This document shows positions 56,159-64,000 of a DNA stretch of 64,000 nt, one piece after another. The stretch is from NCBI RefSeq assembly GCF_013367775.1, contig NZ_CP055157.1, forward strand, positions 1,116,001 to 1,180,000, given 5' to 3'. Under the pieces are notes generated by a model that searched no databases, was not told the DNA's origin, and was given only the letters and a program-made list of their open reading frames with translations. This DNA is from Microbulbifer sp. YPW1 (GTDB lineage: Bacteria; Pseudomonadota; Gammaproteobacteria; Pseudomonadales; Cellvibrionaceae). A program made the position numbers and the translations under genes. The first letter of the stretch is position 1; each line of letters opens with the position of its first letter.

Positions 56159-59100
56159 TCATCAGTGATACGGCGGTCAAACGCCCGGTCTTTGCACTGG
56201 TACTGTCGCTGCTGCTGGTGGTGTTCGGTCTGATCAGTTTCGACCGCCTGGCGCTGCGGGAATACCCGGATATCGACCCGCCCATCGTGTCCATCGACAC
56301 CAACTACCCAGGGGCTTCCGCGGATATTGTGGAGACCCGTATCACCCGCCTGATCGAGGATCGCATCGCCGGGATCGAGGGCATCAAGACGGTCACCTCG
56401 TCGAGCACCGACGGGCGCTCGCGGATTTCCATCGAGTTTAACATCAACCGGGACGTGGACGGTGCGGCCAACGATATTCGCGACCGGGTTTCCGGGGTGA
56501 TGAACAACCTGCCGGTGGAAGCGGATCCCCCCGAAATTGAAAAAGTCGACAGCAGCGACGACGTGGTGATCTGGCTGAACCTCACCTCCGACCGCCTCAC
56601 CGTGCCGGAGCTCACCGACTACGCCAACCGCTACCTCGTGGACCGCTTCTCGGTACTCGACGGCGTGGCCCGGGTGCGGGTCGGCGGTGCCAAAGACTTC
56701 GCCATGCGTATCTGGCTGGATCGCGGCGCCATGACCGCACACAACGTTACCAGCGCCGATATCGAACAGGCCCTGCGTGCGGAAAACCGCGAGCTTCCGG
56801 CGGGCTATCTGGAATCCAGTGATCGCCAGTTCACCCTGCGCCTGCAGCGTCAGTTCCAGAGCGCCGAGGACTTTGCGCGCCTCGCCATTGCCACCGGTGA
56901 CAGTGGCCATGTGGTGCGTCTCGGTGATGTAGCGCGGGTAGAACTGGGTTCCGCCGAGGACCGCTCCACCTTCCGCGGCAATGGCGAGCCCATGGTAGGT
57001 ATCGGCATTACCCGACAGTCCACCGGCAATATTGTGGCGGTGGCGGAAGCGGCCAAGGCGGAGATGGAGAGGGTCAACAAGACTCTGCCGGACGGCATGC
57101 GCCTGAGCCAGAGTTACGATGCCTCGGTGTTTGTGTCTGAGGCGATCAAGGAGGTGTACACCACGCTCGTTATCGCGGTGATCCTGGTGACCCTGGTGAT
57201 CTACCTGTTCCTGGGCAACTGGCGCGCGACCCTGGTGCCGGCGGTGACGGTGCCGGTGTCCCTGATCGCCACCTCCATTCTGCTGTATGCCTTCGGTTTC
57301 AGTATCAACCTGCTCACCCTGCTGGCGCTGGTACTGGCCATTGGCCTGGTAGTGGACGACGCCATCGTCGTGCTGGAAAACATCTTCCGGCGCATGGACG
57401 AATACGGCGAGCCGCCGTTACTGGCCGCCTACCGCGGCGCGCGCGAGGTAGGTTTTGCGGTGGTCGCCACCACCCTGGTGCTGGTGGCGGTGTTTGTGCC
57501 GATTACATTCCTTGAGGGGGATATCGGCCGGCTGTTCTCCGAATTCGCGCTGACCATGTCGGCGGCGGTGATCTTTTCCTCCATCACCGCACTGACCCTG
57601 TCACCCATGCTGGCGGCGAAACTGATCCGCCCCAACGACGAGCATAATGCGGCCACCCGCTTTATGGATAACGCGCTGGCCCGCATCCAGCGCCGCTACC
57701 GGGGCGGGCTCGATTTTATTCTGCGTAAACACTGGGTCGCCGGCTGTGTTTTTCTGGCGGTGATGGCATTCGCCGCGCTGTCATTCCGCCTGATTCCCAC
57801 CGAGTACGCACCGCGGGAAGACCGCGGTTCCTTCTTCCTGCTGGTCAACGGCCCCGAGGGCGCCAGCTACCAGTACATGCAGGAGTATATGGACACCATC
57901 GAGGCGCGGCTGATGCCACTGGTGGAAAAGGGCTATGTAAACCGCCTGCTGGTGCGCTCACCGCGCTCCTTTGGCACCTCCGCCACCTTCAATACGGGCA
58001 TGGTGATTTTCACCCTCGCCCCCTGGGGAGAGCGTCCCTCGGGGTTTGAGTTGATGAACCAGGTGCGCGCGGCGGTGAGTGACCTGAGCGGGGTGCGCGC
58101 CTTTCCGGTGATGCGCCAGAGTTTCGGCGGTGGCCTGGGTAAACCGGTGCAATTTGTCGTCGGTGGCGGCAGCTACGCGCAGCTGACCGAGTGGCGGGAC
58201 CAGCTGAACGCCGCGATTGAGAAATCCAACCCGGGCCTGCTGGGTGTGGACTGGGACTACAAGGAAACCCAGCCACAGCTGCGCATCAATGTGGATTACG
58301 AGCGCGCCGCGGATCTCGGTGTACAGGTCAGTGATGTGGGCACCACCCTGCAGACCATGTTTGGTTCCCTGCGCGCCACCACCTTTATCAACAACGGGGA
58401 AGAGTACGACGTGATCCTCGAGGGCGAGCGCGAACTGCAGCGCACGCCGGACAGCCTGGAAAACCTGTACGTGCGCTCCTCGACCACCGGCGAGCTGGTC
58501 CCCCTGCAGAGCCTGGTGGAAATCAGCGAGTATGCAGACTCGCCACAGCTGCAACGCTACAACCGGGTGCGCTCCATCACCCTCGACGCCAACCTGGCGG
58601 ACGGGCTGGTACTGGGCGAGGCGCTGGCCTACCTGAACCAGCTGGTGGATGAAAATATCGAAGGCTCACCGGTAATCGACTACAAGGGCCAGTCGAAGAG
58701 CTTCCAGGATTCCGGCAACACCATCCTGTTCGCCATCCTGCTGGGTGCGCTGGTGGTATTCCTGGTGCTCGCCGCGCAGTTCGAGAGCTTCATCCATCCG
58801 CTGGTGATCATGTTCACCGTGCCCCTGGCGATGGCCGGCGCATTGCTGGGCCTGCTGCTTACCAATCAGTCGCTGAACATCTACAGCCAGGTGGGACTGA
58901 TCATGCTGGTGGGGCTGGCGGCCAAGAACGGGATTCTGATCGTGGAATTCGCCAACCAGCTGCGGGACCGCGGCGTGGAGTTTGGCGAGGCCCTGCGCCA
59001 GGCCGCCGAGACCCGGCTGCGGCCGATCCTGATGACCGGCATCACCACCGCCGCGGGCTCGCTGCCACTGCTGCTGTCCTCCGGCGCCGGCTCGGAGACC

Positions 59101-59274
59101 CGCGCGGTAATCGGTACCGTGGTGCTGTTCGGCGTGCTGGCGGCGACCCTGTTCACGGTGTACATCGTGCCGGTGGCCTACGACGTGCTGGCACGCCGCA
59201 CCGGTTCGCCGGGTCAGGTAGCGCGGGATGTGGCAGAACTGGATTCGCAGTACCCCGTCACGAAACAGGATTGA
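56155..59274 (+). CDS. RND family (HAE1-type) efflux permease
   Basis: This 1039-residue AcrB-type proton-driven exporter has twelve membrane helices, two large periplasmic loops, the N-terminal RPVFALVLSLLLVVFGLISF, the helix-4 proton-relay acidic pair in LAIGLVVDDAIVVLENIFRR and the helix-10/11 GLAAKNGILIVEFANQ. Substrates (dyes, antibiotics, detergents) cannot be read from sequence. Translationally coupled to the adaptor gene. The sequence after the last helix (RDVAELDSQYPVTKQD) is short. Confidence 0.95.
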   Translation: MIISDTAVKRPVFALVLSLLLVVFGLISFDRLALREYPDIDPPIVSIDTNYPGASADIVETRITRLIEDRIAGIEGIKTVTSSSTDGRSRISIEFNINRDVDGAANDIRDRVSGVMNNLPVEADPPEIEKVDSSDDVVIWLNLTSDRLTVPELTDYANRYLVDRFSVLDGVARVRVGGAKDFAMRIWLDRGAMTAHNVTSADIEQALRAENRELPAGYLESSDRQFTLRLQRQFQSAEDFARLAIATGDSGHVVRLGDVARVELGSAEDRSTFRGNGEPMVGIGITRQSTGNIVAVAEAAKAEMERVNKTLPDGMRLSQSYDASVFVSEAIKEVYTTLVIAVILVTLVIYLFLGNWRATLVPAVTVPVSLIATSILLYAFGFSINLLTLLALVLAIGLVVDDAIVVLENIFRRMDEYGEPPLLAAYRGAREVGFAVVATTLVLVAVFVPITFLEGDIGRLFSEFALTMSAAVIFSSITALTLSPMLAAKLIRPNDEHNAATRFMDNALARIQRRYRGGLDFILRKHWVAGCVFLAVMAFAALSFRLIPTEYAPREDRGSFFLLVNGPEGASYQYMQEYMDTIEARLMPLVEKGYVNRLLVRSPRSFGTSATFNTGMVIFTLAPWGERPSGFELMNQVRAAVSDLSGVRAFPVMRQSFGGGLGKPVQFVVGGGSYAQLTEWRDQLNAAIEKSNPGLLGVDWDYKETQPQLRINVDYERAADLGVQVSDVGTTLQTMFGSLRATTFINNGEEYDVILEGERELQRTPDSLENLYVRSSTTGELVPLQSLVEISEYADSPQLQRYNRVRSITLDANLADGLVLGEALAYLNQLVDENIEGSPVIDYKGQSKSFQDSGNTILFAILLGALVVFLVLAAQFESFIHPLVIMFTVPLAMAGALLGLLLTNQSLNIYSQVGLIMLVGLAAKNGILIVEFANQLRDRGVEFGEALRQAAETRLRPILMTGITTAAGSLPLLLSSGAGSETRAVIGTVVLFGVLAATLFTVYIVPVAYDVLARRTGSPGQVARDVAELDSQYPVTKQD

Positions 59275-59417
59275 TTGGCGGGAGAATTTGCGCCGGGCTA
59301 TTCATACCGGCGCAATTTACATAATCTTCACAAATTCAGCGCAACTTTTTCTCGCTAGCGCTCGTCTAACTGGCAGGAAACGGAAAGTTGCTATCAAATC
59401 GCAGACAGGGAACCCTC

Positions 59418-59594
59418 ATGGGCAAGCGAATATTCGCCGTCATCGCACTGATCACACTGGCAATGGTTATGGCCGCCTGTGAGCGACAGACGTCCTGCTA
59501 CCGGGACGGCAACCGCGAGCGCAAGCCGCCGATGCCGTTTGCCGCCCTGGACAGCGAGCTGGGCCCCACTCTGGCACTGATCCAGTCCTTCTAA
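59418..59594 (+). CDS. Tiny lipoprotein
   Basis: A 58-residue peptide with a lipoprotein signal (GKRIFAVIALITLAMVMAAC; lipobox VMAAC, lipidated Cys at about residue 21). The short tail of about 38 residues carries a second Cys (QTSCYRD) and PPMPFAALDSE. CAGGG lies upstream of ATG 59418. I do not recognise the tail. It follows the RND operon by 143 bases and converges on serB. The signal sequence argues that it is real. Confidence 0.55.
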   Translation: MGKRIFAVIALITLAMVMAACERQTSCYRDGNRERKPPMPFAALDSELGPTLALIQSF

Positions 59595-59619
59595 AGCGGG
59601 GCAAATACATCCCGCCAGT

Positions 59620-60633
59620 TTACTCCGCCAGTAACTCCTCGATCTGGCGGTCATTCAGGCCAAACAGATACAGCGCCGCATCCAGCCCAAAGTCATCGAT
59701 CGCCTGCGGCGCTTCCGCGCGCACCTTGGGCTTGGCGTGAAAGGCAATACCCAGCGCCCCCAGTGACAGCATCGGCAGGTCGTTGGCCCCATCTCCCACC
59801 GCAATCACCTGATCCAGTGACAGGTGCATCTCCTCGGCAATTTCCTGCAGCAAATGGGCCTTGCGCGCGCCGTCCACGATCGGGTCGATCACGCCACCGG
59901 TCAGCGCCCCGTCTTCGAACTCCAGCTGGTTGGCGTGGATCACATCCACCGCCAGATGATTGTCTTTCAGGTAACCGGCGAAATAGGTGAAGCCGCCGGA
60001 CAGAATGGCGGTTTTACATCCCAGCGCACGCAGCGCACGCAGCAGTCGCGGCGCACCGGGCATAATCGGTAACTTGGGGGCAATTTCCGCCAGGCGCTCC
60101 TCGGTAAAGCCCTGCAGCAATCCCATGCGCTTGCGGAAACTCTGCTGGAAATCGAGCTCGCCGCGCATGGCCGCGAGAGTAATCTCTGCCACCTGTTCCC
60201 CCACGCCGGCAATCTTGGCCAGCTCATCGATGACCTCCGCCTGGATCAGCGTCGAATCCATGTCAAAACAGGCAAGCCGCGGTGTGCGCTGGGTACTGCC
60301 GGCCTGCAGTGTCAGTTCCACCCCCAGCGCTGCGGCCAGCTCCAGCAGAGCCTTGCGTGCGCTGTCGAACTCCAGGTTCGCATCCAGCTGCAGGCGAAGC
60401 GCGGTGCGCTCCGCACTACAAGCGAGAATATCCAGCCCGCTCACCGCCCAGCCGCGCTCGCCCAGGAATGTCTTCAACTGCGCGAGCTGTGTCTCCTGCA
60501 CCTGCTCCGCGAGCAGGGTGAGGCACCAGGGCGCGGTCACTGCGGAGGGGGAATCCGGCATGCTTTCGCCTGCTGATAGTGAGAAAACCTGCTGGCAGAG
60601 AGCGGCGAGGGCGGAGTAAGTTGGTGCTTCCAT
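59620..60633 (-). CDS. serB: Phosphoserine phosphatase
   Basis: SerB makes serine from phosphoserine. The 337-residue protein has an N-terminal ACT-like domain (about 30-110) and a HAD domain with the nucleophile motif ACFDMDSTLIQAEVIDELA (about residue 124), ILSGGFTYFAGYL and GDGANDLPML. Length is between E. coli SerB (322) and the pseudomonad forms. It is divergent from the YtjB-like gene, the same pairing as E. coli serB/ytjB. In Pseudomonas aeruginosa serB adjoins fimX; here 7 kb separates them. Confidence 0.95.
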   Translation of the reverse strand: MEAPTYSALAALCQQVFSLSAGESMPDSPSAVTAPWCLTLLAEQVQETQLAQLKTFLGERGWAVSGLDILACSAERTALRLQLDANLEFDSARKALLELAAALGVELTLQAGSTQRTPRLACFDMDSTLIQAEVIDELAKIAGVGEQVAEITLAAMRGELDFQQSFRKRMGLLQGFTEERLAEIAPKLPIMPGAPRLLRALRALGCKTAILSGGFTYFAGYLKDNHLAVDVIHANQLEFEDGALTGGVIDPIVDGARKAHLLQEIAEEMHLSLDQVIAVGDGANDLPMLSLGALGIAFHAKPKVRAEAPQAIDDFGLDAALYLFGLNDRQIEELLAE

Positions 60634-60773
60634 GGCTGTTTCTTATCGACTCTGATGGGGCGCTCGAGCGGCTCGATCGCGGGGAAAAGGCCGCGCATTA
60701 TAGCCCGGCGCCTTTTTTCGCTGAAGAAGTGGGATAAAATCAGCCCCTGTATCGCCAGCGAATCCATAACAAG

Positions 60774-61862
60774 ATGAAAAACCTGCTCGCCAGCCTGTCC
60801 GAATTCACCAGCAACCTGCCCCAGCGGCTTGCCGGACTCCCCCGCAACCGGCAGCGCCAGCTGCTGGCGGCCGCCATCTGGCTGACCCTCGCCGGCTTCT
60901 GCCTGGCAACCCTGGGCCACGCCTACGGCCGGCAACAGTCCGATGCCGTCGCCCGCGACCGGGCCAGCGCGGAGGCGGCGGCCAAGCTACTGGCGAGCCA
61001 GAGCCTGGAACAGATCGTGGCCGGCGACCGCATCAGCCTGCAGATGCTGGCCCAGCAGGCCCTGGCTCTGCCCGCGGTGCGCGGGGTGACCATCCAGGAT
61101 GTGGACTCCAGTCCGCTGGCCCAGGCCGGCGATCGCAACCGCGGCGAGATGATTACCGAACCGGTGGTACTGCACGACAGCCTGGCCGGCAGTGTGGCTC
61201 TGAATATCCAGCCCGGCGCCTCGGTCGCCTACCCCTGGGCGAGCCTGTTACTGTGCCTGATCTTCGCGCTGCCCTTCAGTGCGGCCTGTGCCCTCGCGGC
61301 CAGCCAGATCCGCCCGCAGTCGTCGCGCAAACCCCTGATCGTCCCCAAGGCCAAACCCAAGCCGCCGCCGGAAGTGACCGCCGGCCTGTACCTGCGCCCC
61401 CTGAACTGGGCCCAACTGGGCAACCAGCTCTCGCGCAGCGCCATGGATAGCCTGCAGAACGAGCTCGTGCAGCGACTCCAGTTGCTGACCCGCATTTACG
61501 ACGCGCGCACGCTGCCCAGCGCCGGCCCGACGGTGGGCCTCGGCTTTGCCGGCGACGACGCGGCCTTTCGCGCGGTCTGCGCGGGACTGCTGCTGCGGGG
61601 ACTGCAACAATCCAGCCGCGCCACCGGCCTGCAACTGGCACTGGCGGTACTGCCCACCAAGCCGGAGCAGTTCGATTTCGCTGGCGAACAGTTGCTGAGC
61701 CAGTCCCGCGGGCTGGCGCTGCATCCGCAGCTGCAGGACGACGATTCCCTCGCCGACCGCATTCAGTGCCATACCACCAGCTGGGGCGCAGAAGTGACCG
61801 GGCTCAATCCCAAGCTGCAGCAACTACTGGACAATCAGCTGCAGCAGCTGGTCTCCGCCTAA
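60774..61862 (+). CDS. YtjB/Smp-like membrane protein
   Basis: The 362-residue protein has membrane helices at about 29-47 and 155-174 flanking a periplasmic loop (about 50-150) with LLASQSLEQIVAGDRISLQMLAQQAL, the usual layout of the YtjB/SMP (AhpA) family next to serB. The cytoplasmic C-terminal 180 residues are longer than in E. coli YtjB (about 214 in total) and resemble an adenylate/guanylate-cyclase-like or heat-shock fold only vaguely; I cannot name them. Divergent from serB with a 140-base gap. Function unknown. Confidence 0.7.
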   Translation: MKNLLASLSEFTSNLPQRLAGLPRNRQRQLLAAAIWLTLAGFCLATLGHAYGRQQSDAVARDRASAEAAAKLLASQSLEQIVAGDRISLQMLAQQALALPAVRGVTIQDVDSSPLAQAGDRNRGEMITEPVVLHDSLAGSVALNIQPGASVAYPWASLLLCLIFALPFSAACALAASQIRPQSSRKPLIVPKAKPKPPPEVTAGLYLRPLNWAQLGNQLSRSAMDSLQNELVQRLQLLTRIYDARTLPSAGPTVGLGFAGDDAAFRAVCAGLLLRGLQQSSRATGLQLALAVLPTKPEQFDFAGEQLLSQSRGLALHPQLQDDDSLADRIQCHTTSWGAEVTGLNPKLQQLLDNQLQQLVSA

Positions 61863-62152
61863 CCAGCGCACTTCCGAACCTGTCACAGCGCCCGCCCGTA
61901 AACTCGGCGGGCTCCGGGCGCTCGCAACGCTCACGACACCCCCTGCCAGCCTTCCCGTTCTGCAAATCTCTTCTATCCGGCCCACCCCTAATTACTTATT
62001 GGTTGTTGATATTCATCGCAACGGGTCGTGATCGGGCTTCCGCGACCCTTAAATAACTTCCACTTGGGTTTCGGTTTGGCGTCGGCACATTTCGGCCAGC
62101 GACCGGATCGAAAATAAGAAGGTTCACCCGCCCTTGCGGCGTGGAGGTTTTC

Positions 62153-62422
62153 ATGAAGTGCACATTCGCAGGACTGGCCAGCGGGCTCGGCGCAGTAGCC
62201 CTACTGACCCTGTCCGGCTGTTCCAGCATGGAGGATATGACCGATACCACAACGGCTATCAACCGAACCAATGAGGGACCCGGCTACTACTCGGTCAAAG
62301 GCCGTTACTACCACTGCCACCAGAACGGGCACTGTCACAACGCCCGGCATTCCGATTACTACATTCGCGGCGGTAGTTACTACCAGTCGATGCCTCGACA
62401 CCGCGTGAATCAGCCCCGCTGA
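62153..62422 (+). CDS. Small Tyr/His-rich lipoprotein
   Basis: The 89-residue protein has a lipoprotein signal (GAVALLTLSGC, lipidated Cys near residue 24), a Thr-rich spacer and a compact Tyr/His/Cys cluster (GYYSVKGRYYHCHQNGHCHN) that could bind metal, then DYYIRGGSYYQ. GTGGAGG five bases before ATG 62153 sets the start. The 290 bases upstream contain AGCGCCCG (61887-61894) paired with CGGGCGCT (61915-61922). No named family is recognised. The next gene is a similar lipoprotein. Confidence 0.6.
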   Translation: MKCTFAGLASGLGAVALLTLSGCSSMEDMTDTTTAINRTNEGPGYYSVKGRYYHCHQNGHCHNARHSDYYIRGGSYYQSMPRHRVNQPR

Positions 62423-62522
62423 ACCTTCTCAACTCTCTGGTTAAACACCAGACCCAGTAAACCGGTATCCACGGTGGATCGGCACCCTGGCAACCCTTTG
62501 CTTGCCCCCTCGGAGGTCTCTC

Positions 62523-62909
62523 ATGAAGAGCATTGTCAAAAAAGGCCTGTTGGCCGCAACCGTATTCGGCACCCTGACCCTGGGCGCCTGTGTTTCCGAC
62601 GGCTATTACAGTTCTGGTAGTACGGGTTACTCCACCTATCCCTACTCCCGCCCCTATGTGTACCCGTCCGGCAGCGTGTCCTTTTACTACTCATCGCCGC
62701 GCTACTATCGGTACGGCCATCCCCGTTACTATCGCGGCGGTTACTACCGTCATCACGGTCGCCACTACTACAACCGTCCCGGCTATCGTCCGCCCCACGG
62801 TCACCATCGTCCCGGCCGCCCCGGCTATCGCCCGAACCGTCCCGGACATCGCCCCGGACATGGCGGTGGACACCATCGTCACAGTGGTGGCGGACATCGT
62901 CGCCGCTAA
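62523..62909 (+). CDS. Tyr/His/Arg/Pro-rich lipoprotein
   Basis: The 128-residue protein has a lipoprotein signal (TLTLGAC, Cys near residue 24) followed by Ser/Tyr-rich sequence and then near-repeats of the type RPGYRPxxPGHRPGH, ending HHRHSGGGHRRR. It is low complexity, likely surface or periplasmic, perhaps metal- or polymer-binding. CGGAGG before ATG 62523 decides the start over an upstream TTG. It follows the other small lipoprotein by 100 bases and shares its GGAGG(T)..TCATGAAG start context, so the two may be ancient duplicates. Confidence 0.6.
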   Translation: MKSIVKKGLLAATVFGTLTLGACVSDGYYSSGSTGYSTYPYSRPYVYPSGSVSFYYSSPRYYRYGHPRYYRGGYYRHHGRHYYNRPGYRPPHGHHRPGRPGYRPNRPGHRPGHGGGHHRHSGGGHRRR

Positions 62910-63021
62910 CCCCGGCCAGCTGACCAGGGTATGAGCCCGACTCATACCTTGGTCATACAGACCCGCAACTCCCGCCGCTGCTAGGATTTATCCAAAGAAT
63001 AAGCATCTGCGGGAGTTCGCT

Positions 63022-63810
63022 GTGCAGCAGAAGAATCAATCACACGCAGTCCTGATCACCGGCTCCACCAGCGGTATCGGACTCGCCATCGCCCACTGTT
63101 TCGCGCGGGCAGGTCACCACGTGATGTTGCACGGCCTAGCCGACGACGAAACCGCACGCACCCTGTGCAACGAGTTTGCCGATTACCCCGGCAAGGTGGG
63201 CTTCAGCAGCGCGGATATCTCCAGTGAAGCCGGCTGCGCACAGCTGGTGGCTGACACCCGCGAAGCCATTGGCAATCCCTCGGTGTTGATCAACAACGCC
63301 GGTATCCAGCACACCGCACCCGCCCATGAGTTCCCCGCGGAGAAGTGGCACCAGATTCTGTCAATCAACCTCAGCGCCGGCTTTTTCCTCAGCCGCGACC
63401 TGCTGCCGGCGATGCGCGCCAGTGGCTGGGGGCGCATTATCAATATCGCGTCGGTCCACGGCCTGGTGGCCTCGGAGCACAAGTCGGCCTACTGCGCGGC
63501 CAAGCACGGCCTGGTGGGCCTGACCAAGGTGCTCGCACTGGAAAACGCCGACTGCAATATCACCGCCAACGCCATCTGTCCGGGCTGGGTGGAAACGCCG
63601 CTGATCCAGCCGCAAATCGAAAATATTGCCCGCACCCAGCAGGTGGACCTGGAAACCGCGCGCACCGAACTGGTGGGGGCCAAGCAACCAATGGCACGGG
63701 CCACCAATCCACAAGCGATCGGTGAACTGGCACTGTACCTGTGCGGGGAATTCGCCGGCACCATTACCGGGGCGGCACTGCCGGTGGACGGTGGATGGAG
63801 CGCACAGTAG
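63022..63810 (+). CDS. bdhA: 3-hydroxybutyrate dehydrogenase (SDR family)
   Basis: The 262-residue short-chain dehydrogenase has the cofactor loop TGSTSGIGLAIAH, NNAG, the catalytic Ser in NIASVHGLVAS and Tyr/Lys in YCAAKHGLVGL, and the family-like CPGWVETPLIQPQIE. It oxidises D-3-hydroxybutyrate to acetoacetate, feeding ketone-body or PHB use. GTG 63022 with CGGGAG six bases upstream is the start. It fits with HMG-CoA lyase at the other end of the window, which also yields acetoacetate, though the two are far apart. Confidence 0.9.
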   Translation: MQQKNQSHAVLITGSTSGIGLAIAHCFARAGHHVMLHGLADDETARTLCNEFADYPGKVGFSSADISSEAGCAQLVADTREAIGNPSVLINNAGIQHTAPAHEFPAEKWHQILSINLSAGFFLSRDLLPAMRASGWGRIINIASVHGLVASEHKSAYCAAKHGLVGLTKVLALENADCNITANAICPGWVETPLIQPQIENIARTQQVDLETARTELVGAKQPMARATNPQAIGELALYLCGEFAGTITGAALPVDGGWSAQ

Positions 63811-63851
63811 TATCCATTGCACCCGATTCATTTATCCTTCAGGGTGCTGCC

Positions 63852-64000
63852 GTGAACTATCAATTGCTGATCGCCGACGACCACCCGCTGTATCGCGATG
63901 CGCTGGCGACCACACTTACGCCACATTTTCCCAACGCGGAATTACTGCAAAGCGAGGATCTGGATTCCACCCTGCAGCGGCTCGATCAGTCGGAAGTCGA
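63852..64000 (+). CDS. Response regulator, receiver domain start (3' truncated by the window)
   Basis: Only about 49 residues are visible, starting at GTG 63852 with NYQLLIADDHPLYRDALATT, the typical NarL/FixJ-type receiver start with its acidic pair. The phospho-Asp and any output domain lie outside the window. It follows bdhA by 41 bases and may be co-transcribed with it. Confidence 0.75.
   Translation, partial: MNYQLLIADDHPLYRDALATTLTPHFPNAELLQSEDLDSTLQRLDQSEV

Overview
The window looks like chromosome of a marine gammaproteobacterium of the Cellvibrionales type (Microbulbifer / Saccharophagus / Teredinibacter relatives). This is inference from high GC, the bioH-bioC fusion known from Saccharophagus and Teredinibacter, a FimX orthologue, the EpmA/EF-P/EpmB set and the carboxyspermidine polyamine route. 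I see no rRNA, tRNA, CRISPR array, insertion sequence or prophage. It is ordinary, densely coded chromosome whose unusual content lies mainly between genes.

Layout. 1-3.75 kb: end of a leucine/isovalerate catabolic operon (liuD, liuE) and a YdgA-like protein. 3.9-11 kb: small membrane and stress genes, including a degenerate hybrid kinase, the alanine exporter AlaE, a PadR regulator, a DUF389 protein and tandem-domain Usp. 11-17.7 kb: acetyl-CoA synthetase near a two-gene unit encoding a CoA-transferase/GNAT fusion and an AcuC-like deacetylase. 17.8-22.3 kb: serine hydrolase, TonB-dependent receptor, Crp/Fnr regulator. 22.5-23.8 kb: panC-panD. 25.1-30.7 kb: polyamine cluster running arginine to agmatine to putrescine to carboxyspermidine to spermidine (speA, carboxy(nor)spermidine dehydrogenase, nspC, speB). 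33.7-38.5 kb: bioB-bioF-bioHC behind a BirA-type operator, divergent from comF. 38.7-45.2 kb: KAS III, CadC-like regulator, srkA, cysE, GNAT. 45.2-48.2 kb: epmA, efp, epmB, the complete EF-P beta-lysylation set. 48.3-52.6 kb: a PilZ-like protein and FimX, probably c-di-GMP control of type IV pili. 52.8-59.6 kb: M1 peptidase lipoprotein, RND efflux pair, tiny lipoprotein. 59.6-64 kb: serB, a divergent YtjB-like gene, two Tyr/His-rich lipoproteins, 3-hydroxybutyrate dehydrogenase, and the start of a response regulator.

The most interesting signal is a family of four intergenic elements (11088-11213, 11266-11420, 29679-29795, 46209-46332). Each has 29-bp inverted arms and a conserved linker. Arm sequences change between copies but keep pairing, every arm mismatch is a G.U wobble on the same strand, and a mini-hairpin around AGGGAY shows compensatory change (TAC/GTA versus CCC/GGG). 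This suggests a mobile or regulatory structured RNA/ssDNA element that I cannot name. Other leads are a hybrid kinase whose HPt and receiver sites have decayed, the acs/deacetylase/acetyltransferase neighbourhood, an inverted pair of perfect DnaA boxes, and two secreted proteins built from a Tyr-rich repeat.
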